Shown here: positions 1-7,847 of the stretch, piece by piece | Layout: each line of letters begins with the position of its first letter | Position numbering within the stretch: the first letter of the stretch is position 1 | Source of the DNA: Rhodospirillaceae bacterium | GTDB lineage: Bacteria > Pseudomonadota > Alphaproteobacteria > Rhodospirillales > Casp-alpha2 | Assembly: GCA_016845145.1 (NCBI GenBank) | Contig: JAERTE010000086.1 | Span: 1-43,691 of the forward strand | Reading direction: 5' to 3' | Length of the DNA: 43,691 bases | Program-made: the position numbers and the translations under genes | The notes under the pieces: model-generated | Told to the model about the DNA's origin: nothing | Database searches by the model: none | Seen by the model: only the letters and a program-made list of their open reading frames with translations

Positions 1-1621
1 CTTCATCCTTGCGGGTGTACTTTACGATTGGCGAGGCCGGGTCGGTTTGCAGCCAGTCCGCCAGCCTGTGGATCGCCGACCCGGTGTCCAACCCGTCGTT
101 CCTGCCGGCAAAGGCGTAGATTCGCCAGCGACCGTCGGCCTCGGCGGCATGGCCGAGCTGCATCTGCATGGCATCCGAGACGCGCACGACTGGCGCCGAG
201 TGGAACCGCCGGCCGATCTCCTGGCGGGTGGCCAGGGCCTGATGCGTTGAGGGACCGATGAGAACCGATTGGTCGTATTTCACTGCAAGCCCGCCGGTGA
301 ATTCCAGGTTTTCCTTGAACTGCCTGACGATGCGCGGCTCATCGTCGCTGTCGAGTTCGGACTGACCTGGAGGGGCCGACATAATGCGCGCCCATTCGTG
401 GTCGGTCTCTACGAGACGCTTGGCCTCGACCCAGCGCTCGGCTGAGTAGCTGTGCAGAAGGCTCGCATCCGAGCGCCCCTGGAACACATGCGCCAGCTTC
501 CAACCAAGGTTGAAGGTATCCTGCATGGAAACATTCATGCCTTGCCCGGCTTTCGGGCTATGGGTGTGGCAGGCGTCTCCGGCGGTAAAGATACGCGGGT
601 TCCGTGTTGCCATCTCGCCTTCGGGCACGTCGTCGAACCGGTCGGTCATGCGGTGGCCGATTTCATAAATCGACCACCAGACGATCTCCTTCACGTAGAT
701 CGTGTAGGGCCGCATGATCCGATTCGCCGCCGCGATCATGTCGTCCTGGGTGAAGTTGCGGTTGGCGACACGTTCATCTGCGTTGAGTTTGTCCAATTCC
801 ACATACATGCGGAACAGGTAGCCGCCCTCGCGCGGCAAGATCAGGATGTTGCCCTCAGTCTGGGATGCGACGAGGCATTTCTGACGCACGTCCGGAAAAT
901 CGGTGTTGGCGAGGATGTCCATCACGCCCCAGGCCTGGTGCGCAGCGTCGCCATGCAGTTCGCCGCCGATGGCTTTGCGCACGTTCGAGCGTGCGCCGTC
1001 GCAACCGACCACGTAGTTGGCCCGCACGCTTGTTGTTTCGCCCCAGTTCACGCCGGTGTTTTCAAGCGTCACGGTGACAGGGTGGTCATCGGTCGTGGTG
1101 TCGAGCTCCAGATCGCGGAGAGACCAGTTGTAGTCGGGCTCCAACCGCGAGGGGGAGTTCCGCATCACGTCGAGGAACAATTCATGCACCCGCGCCTGGT
1201 TAATTAGGACATGCGGCATCTCCGAGGAATCATCGGCCACATCTTGCACTCGGCCGATGCGTTTGATATGCGCCGGGTTTGCCGGGTCGGGCATCCAGAA
1301 ACTGGTCTGGTTCACCCAGCAACTTTCGCGCTTGACCGTGTCTGCGAAACCGAAGGCCTGAAACATCTCCATGGTGCGCGTGTTGATGCCGTCGGCTTTA
1401 CCCTTCTCAATGTTGCACGGGCTACTTTCCACGATCATTGTGTCGATCTCGGGGAACTGCGACAGCTGCGCGGCCAGGCACAGGCCCGCCGGACCGGTGC
1501 CGGCGATCAATACGTCCACTTGGTCGGGTAACGGTGCATGCTGGCTCCGGTCGCGGCGGTTCTCAGCCGCACTTTTGATATCAGGGTTCCCCCCGCGAAA
1601 CCCATCCGCATAATATTGCAT
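1..1621 (-). CDS. FAD-dependent aromatic-ring hydroxylase (phenol 2-monooxygenase-like), 3' end outside window
   Basis: Flavoprotein monooxygenase of the PheA/TfdB/MhpA type, expected to hydroxylate an aromatic ring using NAD(P)H, O2 and FAD in the cytoplasm. The 540 visible residues carry the three family signatures: the dinucleotide-binding GTGPAG at residues 41-46, the GCDGARS (DG) motif at about 206-212, and the second FAD motif TAGDACHTHSPKAGQGMN around 345-362. The sequence after about residue 430 matches the position of the thioredoxin-like C-terminal domain of phenol hydroxylases and is still open at base 1. The start at 1621 is supported by GAGGG immediately upstream. The gene is divergent from a MarR regulator, which commonly controls such hydroxylases. 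The exact substrate (phenol, 3-hydroxybenzoate or another) cannot be decided. Confidence 0.9.
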   Translation of the reverse strand, partial: MQYYADGFRGGNPDIKSAAENRRDRSQHAPLPDQVDVLIAGTGPAGLCLAAQLSQFPEIDTMIVESSPCNIEKGKADGINTRTMEMFQAFGFADTVKRESCWVNQTSFWMPDPANPAHIKRIGRVQDVADDSSEMPHVLINQARVHELFLDVMRNSPSRLEPDYNWSLRDLELDTTTDDHPVTVTLENTGVNWGETTSVRANYVVGCDGARSNVRKAIGGELHGDAAHQAWGVMDILANTDFPDVRQKCLVASQTEGNILILPREGGYLFRMYVELDKLNADERVANRNFTQDDMIAAANRIMRPYTIYVKEIVWWSIYEIGHRMTDRFDDVPEGEMATRNPRIFTAGDACHTHSPKAGQGMNVSMQDTFNLGWKLAHVFQGRSDASLLHSYSAERWVEAKRLVETDHEWARIMSAPPGQSELDSDDEPRIVRQFKENLEFTGGLAVKYDQSVLIGPSTHQALATRQEIGRRFHSAPVVRVSDAMQMQLGHAAEADGRWRIYAFAGRNDGLDTGSAIHRLADWLQTDPASPIVKYTRKDE

Positions 1622-1672
1622 CCCTCATTCTCCCTCAGTGCCGGCAAGCCATCATTGTGATCTCAAAATTAA

Positions 1673-1727
1673 TATGCTTACTTATCATATTGACGCATCC
1701 TTGCGTGTCAACGAAAAAGTAAGTATA
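1673..1727. promoter_or_regulatory. Nested dyad in divergent hydroxylase/marR promoter region, candidate MarR operator
   Basis: The AT-rich gap between the divergent genes holds an 11-bp inverted repeat with one mismatch: TATGCTTACTT at 1673-1683 and AAGTAAGTATA at 1717-1727. Inside it is a second imperfect inverted repeat, TTGACGCA at 1690-1697 against TGCgtGTCAA at 1702-1711. Both dyads share a centre at about 1700. MarR proteins bind such dyads in divergent promoters, so this is the natural operator candidate. Binding is inferred. Confidence 0.5.
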
Positions 1728-1801
1728 CATTTTATATTCCGTTAATATATTGTTTTTCAACAATTATACGAAATCAAATTTCAACTTTATGGGTGGATAC
1801 G

Positions 1802-2275
1802 ATGCGGACAAAAGACACGACTTTGTTTCAAATGCCCGGCCATCTGATCCGACGGCTACAACAGATATCCAACCAGGTCTTCCTGAATCACATGGAGGAA
1901 GCCGGTTTCGATCTCACGTCGGTCCAGTTCGCGACCCTGCAGGCGCTGCACTCCAATCCCGGCATCGAACAGGCCCAAGTGGCGGCTATGATCGCCTATG
2001 ACCGTGCGACCATTGGCGGCGTAATCGATCGGCTGGAACAGAAGGGATATGTCTCCCGTGTGGTCAGCTCCCGTGATCGCCGAGCCCGCGAAGTGAGTTT
2101 GACCAGAGAAGGCCAACGGATTTTTGAAGCCGTTCGGCCCTTAATAGAGCAACTGCAAACTGACATTCTGGAGGGCCTTGACGATACCGAACGGCAGCAG
2201 TTTTCAAGGCTCGCTCAAAAGGTCATCGATAAGCGGCTGTCGAAGCTGGGAGGAAACAGGAAGAAGGGTCCGTGA
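1802..2275 (+). CDS. MarR-family transcriptional regulator
   Basis: Winged-helix repressor/activator of about 157 residues, the usual MarR length. The DNA-binding core spans roughly residues 38-105. The recognition helix is in the segment with YDRATIGGVIDRLEQKGY, followed by the wing motif SSRDRRAREVSLT with the conserved D-x-R at about 92-94. Helices at both ends should form the dimer interface and ligand pocket. I prefer the ATG at 1802 because GGTGGA lies 5 bases upstream; an in-frame GTG at 1793 would add three residues. The gene diverges from the aromatic hydroxylase, so it probably controls that operon in response to a phenolic ligand. Confidence 0.9.
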   Translation: MRTKDTTLFQMPGHLIRRLQQISNQVFLNHMEEAGFDLTSVQFATLQALHSNPGIEQAQVAAMIAYDRATIGGVIDRLEQKGYVSRVVSSRDRRAREVSLTREGQRIFEAVRPLIEQLQTDILEGLDDTERQQFSRLAQKVIDKRLSKLGGNRKKGP

Positions 2276-2834
2276 ATTTCATCATCGCAACAGCCGATTA
2301 CAAAGCGGTGGGATACTGTTTCTTCGGCTGTACCGGCCTCGCAAACGAGTGTCGAAGGTCGTGAGAAACCAGAACCGCGGACACCAGAACGGGCTGTCGG
2401 CAAGCAAGCCTGCCGTCGGCCGATTCCCAGTTCTGGTCGCCAGCAGGTGAATCCGTTGGCTGTCCGTCCTGAGAGCGTTCGAAGAAAGCTACTTAGGATC
2501 TTGCCAACTCAAAGGCATTCAGCCATCAGGGCTTGATCTGCCGGGCAATGGAAAGTGGTTCCGCAAATGGCTATTCTCGCCCCTAAAGCCTTCCGCCGAT
2601 GTCCGACCGGTGCTGGAGGCTAAGCCGTCGTGAATTATGCAGCAACCGACTTTTCTGAGATTCATGTCGGCACCACCTTCAACTCCGGACCCAAATTCCG
2701 CCAACCGTTGAGGCGTGCTGTTGACCCTAACCGGCTATTCAGCCTCTAGGCTGGCGTGTCCGCTTGCGGATCACTTTCCCGACATTCTCGCTGCCTCAGC
2801 GACACAGCCCCTTGGTGCCAGGAGCAGAAGATGC
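2276..2834. other. 559-bp stretch with no recognisable gene
   Basis: Between the marR stop and the end of the DUF4387 gene, which run towards each other, I see no ORF with a convincing start, ribosome site or family motif. Short ORFs here are 60-90 residues of low-complexity, Arg/Ser-rich translation. A 6-bp stem (TCGCTG cct CAGCGA, 2788-2802) lies just past the minus-strand stop but has no T-run. The stretch may contain decayed coding sequence, but nothing identifiable. Confidence 0.6.
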
Positions 2835-3161
2835 TCAATTTGGCACAGGCACGTCCACGTTCATCAGTGGCGCGTATTGTTGAGCACCGAAAATGTCCGG
2901 ATCGCCGGCACTGCCGCTTGGGCGTTCGCGGTAAATGGTAAACTTAATCGCATACGCCGGATCGAACTCAACGAAATCCGAGATACGTTCATCTTCAATT
3001 CCATACAGCGCGGAAACGGTTTCGCGGGTTATGGCACCACTGTTTCGAACGAGGTCATATTCGGCCTCGTTTCGAAAAATGATATCGAACGTAATTTTAT
3101 CGACACCGGCATTCTTCGAACGGATGGTTTTGGCGATATCAATCAGCTTTTTCGTCGGCAT
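2835..3161 (-). CDS. DUF4387 domain protein, partner of AtuA-family protein
   Basis: Small cytoplasmic protein of 108 residues matching the DUF4387 family in length and in blocks such as TIRSKNAG, TFDIIF and LVRNSGAIT. DUF4387 proteins are known mainly as the gene next to AtuA/DUF1446-family proteins, and in some organisms the two are fused, so the pair probably acts as one complex. The biochemical role is unestablished. The start at 3161 is chosen because GGAGG lies 6 bases upstream; an upstream TTG frame extension overlaps that ribosome site. It starts 15 bases after the AtuA stop, so it is co-transcribed from the sigma-54 promoter at 4610-4625. Confidence 0.88.
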   Translation of the reverse strand: MPTKKLIDIAKTIRSKNAGVDKITFDIIFRNEAEYDLVRNSGAITRETVSALYGIEDERISDFVEFDPAYAIKFTIYRERPSGSAGDPDIFGAQQYAPLMNVDVPVPN

Positions 3162-3176
3162 GCGGCCCTCCAAGGC

Positions 3177-4541
3177 TTAAACGCCAGCTTCCGTCATATA
3201 GCGCGGAAACAGCTCAAGTTCATCATCGACCGCCACCGTATGGTTGAGGGTCCAGGTGTAAGCGGGACTGGCACGCAACACCTCATCGAAAATAAAGGAC
3301 ACAGACCCGGCCGTCCCTTTGACATCGGGAAGGCGCGCATAGAACATTTGGCGGGTCCCGGTCATGCAGACTTCCTCCGCCATTTCGGCGGTGGGCGCCA
3401 CGGCTTGCACCACGACACACAATTCGTGACTAGCGGTGTTCCGGACCGGCTCCAAATCGCCCATGACCCCGTTTTTGCCGAAAACGTTGTAGTGAAGTTC
3501 GTAGCCCTCATCGCCGAACCGGTCGCGAACCTGGGTTTTTGCCCACTCAATGACTTCATCGACGTGTTCCAACGTATAGGGATCGCGGATCGCCGCGATA
3601 CCAACGTAGCGCTCGCCAATCTTTCCCGCACCTTCCAGCTTGACCCGAATTTCCTCGGCCGGGACGAACTCGGCGCCGGTGATCCGCGTGGTTTTTTCGG
3701 ATATCTGCTCATAGCTGCAGTGGGTCATATCGAGCAAACCGCCGGCAACGTATTCATGATAGGGATTGGAACGCTCATACATGGCGTGGCCGGCAACGCT
3801 CGCCACCGTGCAACGTTGCGCCGGACTCATCGCGGTCACAAGCACCTCGCCGCTGCCGTTGACCTCGCCCAAAATGGTCTCTTTCCCACCATAGGGCTCG
3901 GCGCAAAACGATGCGCATTCCATAACCTTGCCAAGATAGTAGCTCTCGGATACGCCGTGACCGCGCTGCATGGCGGCGGCAGCGAACACCGCGCTGTCGG
4001 AACTGCGGCCGCCGATGATGACATCGGCACCCTGGTTGAGCAGCTCAATAAACGGTGCCGCGCCAGCCATGGCGACGATGCGGCTGGTGGCGTCGAGTTC
4101 CTGTTCCGTGAGTTCCGGTCGGTTGTCGAGACCGAGAATAGGGCTTCCGCCAGCCATCTTTGCACGCAAATAGTCATGTTCGACTTCGGAATAGAAATAC
4201 CCAACTTTGAAACTCGGCAGCGCATGCTTTACCGCCAGGGCTTTGATCATATCAACGTAGAGGTCGACCCGGCTATTGGTGCCGGTGTCCCCGGCCGAGC
4301 CAATGATCATCGGCGCGCCAATTTTGCGCGATGCCAACAGCATTTCTTCCAAATCGTGTTCCTGCCATTGACGGGGGCTGGTTGATGTGTCGGTGCCAAG
4401 CGGAACAGGACCAACATCATCACTGCCAGAATCGGCAGCGATGAAATCGGGTTTCTCGTCAACGCCAAGATGGAAACTTCCCGTCTTCAGCGGTGCAAAG
4501 CCCAAGTGTCCATTGGGGCAGATAATCCGGGTTGAACCCAT
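3177..4541 (-). CDS. AtuA/DUF1446-family protein (acyclic terpene utilisation-like)
   Basis: Cytoplasmic protein of 454 residues from the family named after AtuA of the Pseudomonas acyclic terpene pathway. Family glycine/aspartate-rich blocks are visible near the N-terminus: DSGSDDVGP at 37-45 and GSAGDTG at 81-87. Further on is GGRSSDS in the middle of the chain. The catalytic activity of the family is not settled. It often sits beside acyl-CoA or hydrolase genes, so a role in processing a branched or acylated carboxylic compound is plausible, not shown. It is the first gene after the sigma-54 activator and has its own -24/-12 promoter and upstream dyad. Nothing in the window indicates a terpene pathway proper (no geranyl-CoA carboxylase). 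Confidence 0.87.
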   Translation of the reverse strand: MGSTRIICPNGHLGFAPLKTGSFHLGVDEKPDFIAADSGSDDVGPVPLGTDTSTSPRQWQEHDLEEMLLASRKIGAPMIIGSAGDTGTNSRVDLYVDMIKALAVKHALPSFKVGYFYSEVEHDYLRAKMAGGSPILGLDNRPELTEQELDATSRIVAMAGAAPFIELLNQGADVIIGGRSSDSAVFAAAAMQRGHGVSESYYLGKVMECASFCAEPYGGKETILGEVNGSGEVLVTAMSPAQRCTVASVAGHAMYERSNPYHEYVAGGLLDMTHCSYEQISEKTTRITGAEFVPAEEIRVKLEGAGKIGERYVGIAAIRDPYTLEHVDEVIEWAKTQVRDRFGDEGYELHYNVFGKNGVMGDLEPVRNTASHELCVVVQAVAPTAEMAEEVCMTGTRQMFYARLPDVKGTAGSVSFIFDEVLRASPAYTWTLNHTVAVDDELELFPRYMTEAGV

Positions 4542-4609
4542 TTACCACAAATCTCCCTTATGCTGCGCCTTGAGCAGCCGTTATATAAATGATCAATCCC
4601 GTTACCCAA

Positions 4610-4625
4610 TGCATTCACCATGCCA
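4610..4625 (-). promoter_or_regulatory. Sigma-54 (-24/-12) promoter for AtuA-DUF4387
   Basis: On the minus strand the sequence reads TGGCATGGTGAATGCA. The invariant GG and GC are separated by exactly 10 bases, and it differs from TGGCACG-N4-TTGCA at two positions. Predicted transcription start is about 4599, giving a 5' leader of roughly 58 bases before the ATG at 4541. A dyad (4721-4735) lies about 116 bp upstream of the -12 element, normal for an enhancer-binding protein site. Confidence 0.75.
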
Positions 4626-4720
4626 GCCCGCAGGCCTGGAATAATCTTCAATAAAAACAGTGGGTTGCGGAAAGGCCTGTGTGCTGAAAGAGGGAGACAC
4701 CTCAATAAATCCGCATTCAC

Positions 4721-4735
4721 GCGTGATTTACACGC
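4721..4735. promoter_or_regulatory. Candidate activator binding site (UAS) upstream of AtuA
   Basis: GCGTGATTTACACGC is a palindrome (GCGTG-N5-CACGC) lying between the activator stop and the AtuA promoter. Near-identical or related sequences occur at 5830-5844 and 12511-12546, and nowhere else that I noticed between genes. The spacing from the sigma-54 promoter fits an enhancer site for the activator encoded next door. Confidence 0.65.
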
Positions 4736-4747
4736 ACGAAAACGAGA

Positions 4748-5743
4748 TCAACCGATAATTTCGAGTTTCTTCATCTGATGGCGCAATGCATGGCGCGATA
4801 TACCCAGTGCTTCGGCAGTCAGCGAAACGCCGCCGTGGGCGGCCAAGGCTCTCTCGATCAATCGGCGTTGAAAAGCTTGCGTGGCAGCATGGAAATCCAA
4901 TATCCCGGCTCCCGGCGCGACGCCAAATTCAGCGGTGGGCTGATCGTCGGCATCGAAGCTTCCGCCTCCCTCGACTTCACGCATGATCCTGGGTGGAATG
5001 TGCGCGACCAAAACTTCGCGGTCATCCTCCAAGATAAAAATCCGCTCCAACAGGTTTTCCAATTCGCGCACGTTGCCGGGCCAATGGTAGGTCAAGAAGA
5101 TGTCTCGCACCGCCGGTTCCATGGATCGGATCGTGCGCCCGTAGCGGGCGCTGAACTTGCGCATGAAGTACTCGGACAGGACAAGCACATCGGCGCCTCG
5201 CTCGCGGAGCGGCGGCACATTGATCGCCACGACTTGCAAACGGTAATAGAGATCATCGCGGAAACGCCCGGCCTTGACCTCGCCGGACAAAATCCGGTTG
5301 GTTGCAGCGATGAAACGCACATCGACCTTTTGCGAACGGACCGCACCGACGCGTCGGAATTCCTGAGTATCAAGCAAGCTCAGCAACTTTGCCTGCAAGA
5401 CGGGTTCGAGTTCCCGGATTTCATCAAGAAAAATTGTGCCCTCATTGGCGGCTTCCACCAAGCCGGCCTTTTTCGCCAGAGCCCCCGTGAACGCACCTTT
5501 TTCAAAACCGAACAGTTCGCTCTCCATTAGGTTCGCGGGTATGGCGGCGCAATTGACATCGATGAACTCAGCCTTCGCTCGGTCACTCTCCTCATGCAGC
5601 ATCCGGGCCACCAGCCCCTTGCCGGTACCGGTTTCGCCGTAGATGAGGACCGTACGGGTAGGGCTTTTCGCCACCCGGGATATGAGCCGCCGGGTTTCCA
5701 CCATGCTCGTATGTTCGCCGACGATTTCACCCTGATAAGCCAT
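4748..5743 (-). CDS. Sigma-54-dependent transcriptional activator without N-terminal sensor domain (PspF-like architecture)
   Basis: Bacterial enhancer-binding protein of 331 residues that remodels RNA polymerase-sigma54. The AAA+ domain begins almost at the N-terminus: Walker A GETGTGKG at 36-43, the sigma-54 contact loop GAFTGA at 83-88, Walker B IFLDEI at 104-109, and arginine-finger segment FRDDLYYRL at 161-169. WPGNVREL follows at about 221-228, then a Fis-type helix-turn-helix at about 305-330. There is no receiver, GAF or PAS domain, so activity must be controlled by a partner protein or by expression level. Start at 5743 has GGAGGAG 6 bases upstream; an upstream TTG at 5791 is less likely. 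It follows the C45 hydrolase gene by 26 bp in the same operon and probably activates the two sigma-54 promoters in this locus. Confidence 0.93.
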   Translation of the reverse strand: MAYQGEIVGEHTSMVETRRLISRVAKSPTRTVLIYGETGTGKGLVARMLHEESDRAKAEFIDVNCAAIPANLMESELFGFEKGAFTGALAKKAGLVEAANEGTIFLDEIRELEPVLQAKLLSLLDTQEFRRVGAVRSQKVDVRFIAATNRILSGEVKAGRFRDDLYYRLQVVAINVPPLRERGADVLVLSEYFMRKFSARYGRTIRSMEPAVRDIFLTYHWPGNVRELENLLERIFILEDDREVLVAHIPPRIMREVEGGGSFDADDQPTAEFGVAPGAGILDFHAATQAFQRRLIERALAAHGGVSLTAEALGISRHALRHQMKKLEIIG

Positions 5744-5769
5744 GCCCCGCTCCTCCAATGCTCCCGCTT

Positions 5770-6858
5770 TTAAAAGGCGTAGGTTCGCCAATGCTCAACG
5801 CAAGGATTACCGGGACAAAAGTAGAGCTTGCGTGACTTACACGCAAATAGCGTGGTGGAAATGGTCAGTGATCCATTCTCCTCTCCGTGACGGCACAAAG
5901 CGGATTGATTGTCACTGACGTGAGATGCCAGGAGATGCGCTATGTTTTCGGGTGTACACGTCTCGCTCCGCATTGAGTTCAGCCAGTGATTAATCCGTTC
6001 TAGCCGTCCCTTGGATTTCGACGAATTGTCGTCCTGATTGGATCGGGTTTGATCGGCTTTCAATTCCGGATCCAGGAAATGATTAGTGCGCGCGATACCG
6101 GCTTGTTCAAGGCTATCGACAAATACCCTATCGCTTGCCAACTCTATGGCAGCCATATTTCCGGCAGCGTCTGCGAGCAACAACGAACCGCCGCCGACAT
6201 GCGGTTGCGACTTTATGAACGCTAACGCTTCGGCGACTGTTCCGACCCTGATCAAAATTTCGTTCATCAACAAATAACGTAGCCACCCGACAACTGGTCT
6301 TTTCCAGCCGATGCGTGTATCCGCCAACGCCAAACCGTCTGAATTCATGCCGCTGGAGAAGGCACCCGGGCTGCCCAAGCTGCCGATGCTCAAAACGCGC
6401 CGCCCGCCCCAACTTGGGTCGCTTTCCAGAAAAACACGCTGCAAGGCAACGTGCTCACCCCTGTAGTCACGGTTCTTTGCCAGCACCGGGCCATCGTCGT
6501 GCGTATCACAAGCCAAGACGCTGCAACCGTCTTCCTCCGTGGAGACAAGCTCTTCACCATCTTCGATGGTACTCAAATGCAGATAGGCGAACAGGTCGCC
6601 GACCTTGAGGCCGAACCCTTCGGCAATGCCGCGGATTTGCTCCAATTGGCCCGGAGCATGGGCTGCCGTGAACGCCCATTGCGCCGACAAGAAGTCGCTA
6701 GCATGGTCCAATGCCGGCCGCGCCTCGGCAACTCGGTTCACGACCGCGTTAAATACCGCCGGGCCGGTTGCTCGGTCGAGGGCCGCTTGCTGGTAACCGC
6801 GCTCATACGGGGCCCCGCTAAGAGCCAGCGGCCGAGCGACAGATGCACCGGAAATCAT
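5770..6858 (-). CDS. C45-family (acyl-CoA:6-aminopenicillanic acid acyltransferase-like) Ntn hydrolase
   Basis: 362-residue protein of the AAT/C45 branch of N-terminal-nucleophile hydrolases, which self-cleave and then use the new N-terminal Cys to make or break an amide bond. The expected Gly-Cys autocleavage site is in STEEDGCSVLA, with Cys at residue 112. It is followed by the family block containing LAKNRDY at about 126-132 and by FSSGMNSDGLALADT further on. No signal peptide is visible, so it acts in the cytoplasm on imported substrate. Its ATG overlaps the stop of the ABC ATPase (ATGA), so uptake and hydrolysis are translationally coupled. Likely substrates are N-acyl or peptide-like amides. 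Actual specificity is unknown. Confidence 0.85.
   Translation of the reverse strand: MISGASVARPLALSGAPYERGYQQAALDRATGPAVFNAVVNRVAEARPALDHASDFLSAQWAFTAAHAPGQLEQIRGIAEGFGLKVGDLFAYLHLSTIEDGEELVSTEEDGCSVLACDTHDDGPVLAKNRDYRGEHVALQRVFLESDPSWGGRRVLSIGSLGSPGAFSSGMNSDGLALADTRIGWKRPVVGWLRYLLMNEILIRVGTVAEALAFIKSQPHVGGGSLLLADAAGNMAAIELASDRVFVDSLEQAGIARTNHFLDPELKADQTRSNQDDNSSKSKGRLERINHWLNSMRSETCTPENIAHLLASHVSDNQSALCRHGEENGSLTISTTLFACKSRKLYFCPGNPCVEHWRTYAF
5830..5844. promoter_or_regulatory. Intragenic copy of the activator dyad, in the end of the C45 gene
   Basis: GCGTGACTTACACGC differs from the site at 4721-4735 by one base yet lies inside the coding end of the C45 gene, 87 bp before the activator start. 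I found no GG-N10-GC sigma-54 promoter between this site and the activator ATG. It may therefore serve autoregulation of the activator rather than activation. Codon constraint could produce the match by chance, but 14 of 15 identical bases makes that unlikely. Confidence 0.45.
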
Positions 6859-7847
6859 TGGGCCAAGTGGCAGGCGACGCTGTGCCGGTCCGCCAGCGCG
6901 CGGTGCATGGGTTTTTGTTCGCGGCATTGGGGTTGAGCCAATGGGCACCGGGTGTGGAATTTGCATCCCGACGGCGGATCGATAGGCGAAGGCAGATCGC
7001 CACTCAGCCGCACCCGGTCAGTCTTTACCGTTGCATCGATCCGTGGCACGGCGCTCAGCAAAGCTTGTGTATACGGATGCAGCGGTGTTTCCAATACGGC
7101 TTGCACAGGCCCCGTTTCGACGATCCCTCCCAAATACATCACTGCCAATCGGTCACTGACATATCCGATGACCGAGATATCGTGAGAGATGAAAAGATAG
7201 GTCAGCCCAAGCTCGCGCTTCAACTCATCAAGCAGTTCGATAATCTGCGCCTGGATTGATACATCAAGGGCGCTGACCGGCTCGTCGCAGACGATGAACT
7301 CAGGGTTCAGGGCCAAGGCCCTAGCTACACCGATCCGTTGACGCTGGCCGCCGGAGAATTGGTGCGGATAGCGGGTCATGTGATCCGCTTTGAGGCCGCA
7401 GTTTTCAAGCAGTTGCGCCACACGCCCGCGCAACTCGCCGCCCTTGGCCATGCCTTGTAGGCGCAATGCCGTGCCGATGATCTCGAGTACCGTCTTGCGT
7501 GGATTCAGTGACGCGTAAGGGTCTTGGAAGATGATCTGCATGCGCTGGCGCATCGCCTTGAGCGCGGTTTCATCTAACGCCGTCACATCCGTGCCGTCAA
7601 AATCGACGCGGCCCGCCGTTGGTTCATGCAAACGTAAAATGGCGCGGCCCAGGGTCGACTTTCCGCAACCCGACTCACCGATCAACCCAAGTGTTTCACC
7701 GCGATCAATGAATAAGTCGACACCATCGACAGCCTGGACCAAAGACCCCGGATTGCCGGTCATCCGGCCCCATAGTCCACGGCGGCTGTCATAATGTTTG
7801 ACCAACCCCTCGACTTCGAGAAGAGGCTTATCCGAACGAGCGTTCAT
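6855..7847 (-). CDS. Peptide-type ABC importer ATPase (OppF/DppF-like)
   Basis: 330-residue nucleotide-binding subunit that powers import together with the paired ATPase and two permeases. Walker A GESGCGKS is at 57-64, Q-loop IIFQDPYASLNP at about 105-116, ABC signature FSGGQRQR at 164-171, Walker B FIVCDE at 184-189, and the switch histidine is in LFISHD. The C-terminal oligopeptide-transporter extension with the SGCKFHTRCPLA cysteine pattern is present, typical of the Opp/Dpp class. Start ATG overlaps the stop of the upstream ATPase (7844-7847). Confidence 0.93.
   Translation of the reverse strand: MNARSDKPLLEVEGLVKHYDSRRGLWGRMTGNPGSLVQAVDGVDLFIDRGETLGLIGESGCGKSTLGRAILRLHEPTAGRVDFDGTDVTALDETALKAMRQRMQIIFQDPYASLNPRKTVLEIIGTALRLQGMAKGGELRGRVAQLLENCGLKADHMTRYPHQFSGGQRQRIGVARALALNPEFIVCDEPVSALDVSIQAQIIELLDELKRELGLTYLFISHDISVIGYVSDRLAVMYLGGIVETGPVQAVLETPLHPYTQALLSAVPRIDATVKTDRVRLSGDLPSPIDPPSGCKFHTRCPLAQPQCREQKPMHRALADRHSVACHLAQ

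Noticed and set aside
452..1207. 251-residue plus-strand ORF
   Set aside because: Antisense to the aromatic hydroxylase, whose FAD motifs are intact on the minus strand.
2788..2802. Terminator after the DUF4387 gene
   Set aside because: The stem is only 6 bp with a 3-base loop and no T-run on the minus strand.
2715..4385. 556-residue ORF on the plus strand
   Set aside because: It lies opposite the AtuA and DUF4387 genes, which have clear family motifs and ribosome sites; its translation has no family signature.
5743..5829. Sigma-54 promoter directly in front of the activator gene
   Set aside because: No GG-N10-GC pair occurs in this interval; the nearest candidate has a spacer of nine bases, which is not functional as a rule.
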